The notes beneath the pieces were generated by a model. It was not told where the DNA came from and ran no database searches. It worked only from the letters and a program-made list of their open reading frames with translations. Shown piece by piece: positions 21,263 to 21,290 of a stretch of DNA of 21,290 nucleotides (position 1 is the first letter of the stretch; each line of letters begins with the position of its first letter). A program made the position numbers and the translations under genes. Source of the DNA: an uncultured Eggerthellaceae bacterium (GTDB taxonomy: Bacteria; Actinomycetota; Coriobacteriia; Coriobacteriales; Eggerthellaceae); contig CAJURZ010000028.1 of NCBI GenBank assembly GCA_910588905.1, forward strand, positions 1-21,290, read 5' to 3'.

Positions 21263-21290
21263 TTGACAAACGGTAACAAGGAGCGTATCT
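21263..21290 (+). promoter_or_regulatory. strong promoter at the right edge, possibly of an rRNA operon
   Basis: A perfect TTGACA (21263-21268) is followed by 17 bases and TATCT at the window end, so the last -10 base is cut off. An AT-rich tract lies directly upstream. The layout resembles rrn promoters, but the transcribed gene is outside the window. Confidence 0.55.

Overview
The window looks like a moderately GC-rich Actinomycetota chromosome, most likely class Coriobacteriia. This rests on codon use, on two candidate leaderless promoters, and on a type VII secretion (T7SS)-like locus of the Firmicutes/Coriobacteriia style rather than the mycobacterial ESX style. The assignment is an inference from protein character, not from a database search. 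Three parts can be separated. (1) Positions 1-6073 are housekeeping: the 3' part of rpoC, a lipoprotein gene, then on the minus strand purE and tcdA, then on the plus strand hisE and glmM. (2) Positions 6074-6420 are non-coding and hold the glmM terminator, a degenerate 21-bp tandem repeat array, a palindrome and a promoter; this leads into a 13.5-kb one-direction gene cluster (6421-19954). (3) tyrS follows, with its own promoter, and the window ends inside what looks like a strong promoter, possibly of an rRNA operon. The cluster encodes, in order: a membrane Ser/Thr kinase with an extracytoplasmic helical domain; a small membrane protein with a Thr-x-x-Leu site; a membrane-anchored surface protein with Ig-like modules; a WXG100 protein; an EssC-like FtsK/SpoIIIE ATPase with an FHA domain; a DUF4176-like protein; two small helical proteins of the kind that accompany LXG effectors; an LXG-like protein; an EsaB/YukD-like ubiquitin-fold protein; and an FHA protein with a DUF6382-like N-terminus. 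Genes are separated by short gaps or overlap, and most have a Shine-Dalgarno sequence, so they look like one operon. The working idea is a T7SS-like secretion machine controlled by phosphothreonine signalling: the kinase senses outside, phosphorylates cytoplasmic Thr residues, and FHA domains on the ATPase and on the last protein read the mark. No EssA or EsaA equivalent and no classical EssB is seen. The DUF6382/FHA protein may fill the EssB place. A separate surprise is that RpoC ends in an extension that looks like the RNA polymerase alpha C-terminal domain and keeps the equivalents of its DNA-contacting residues.
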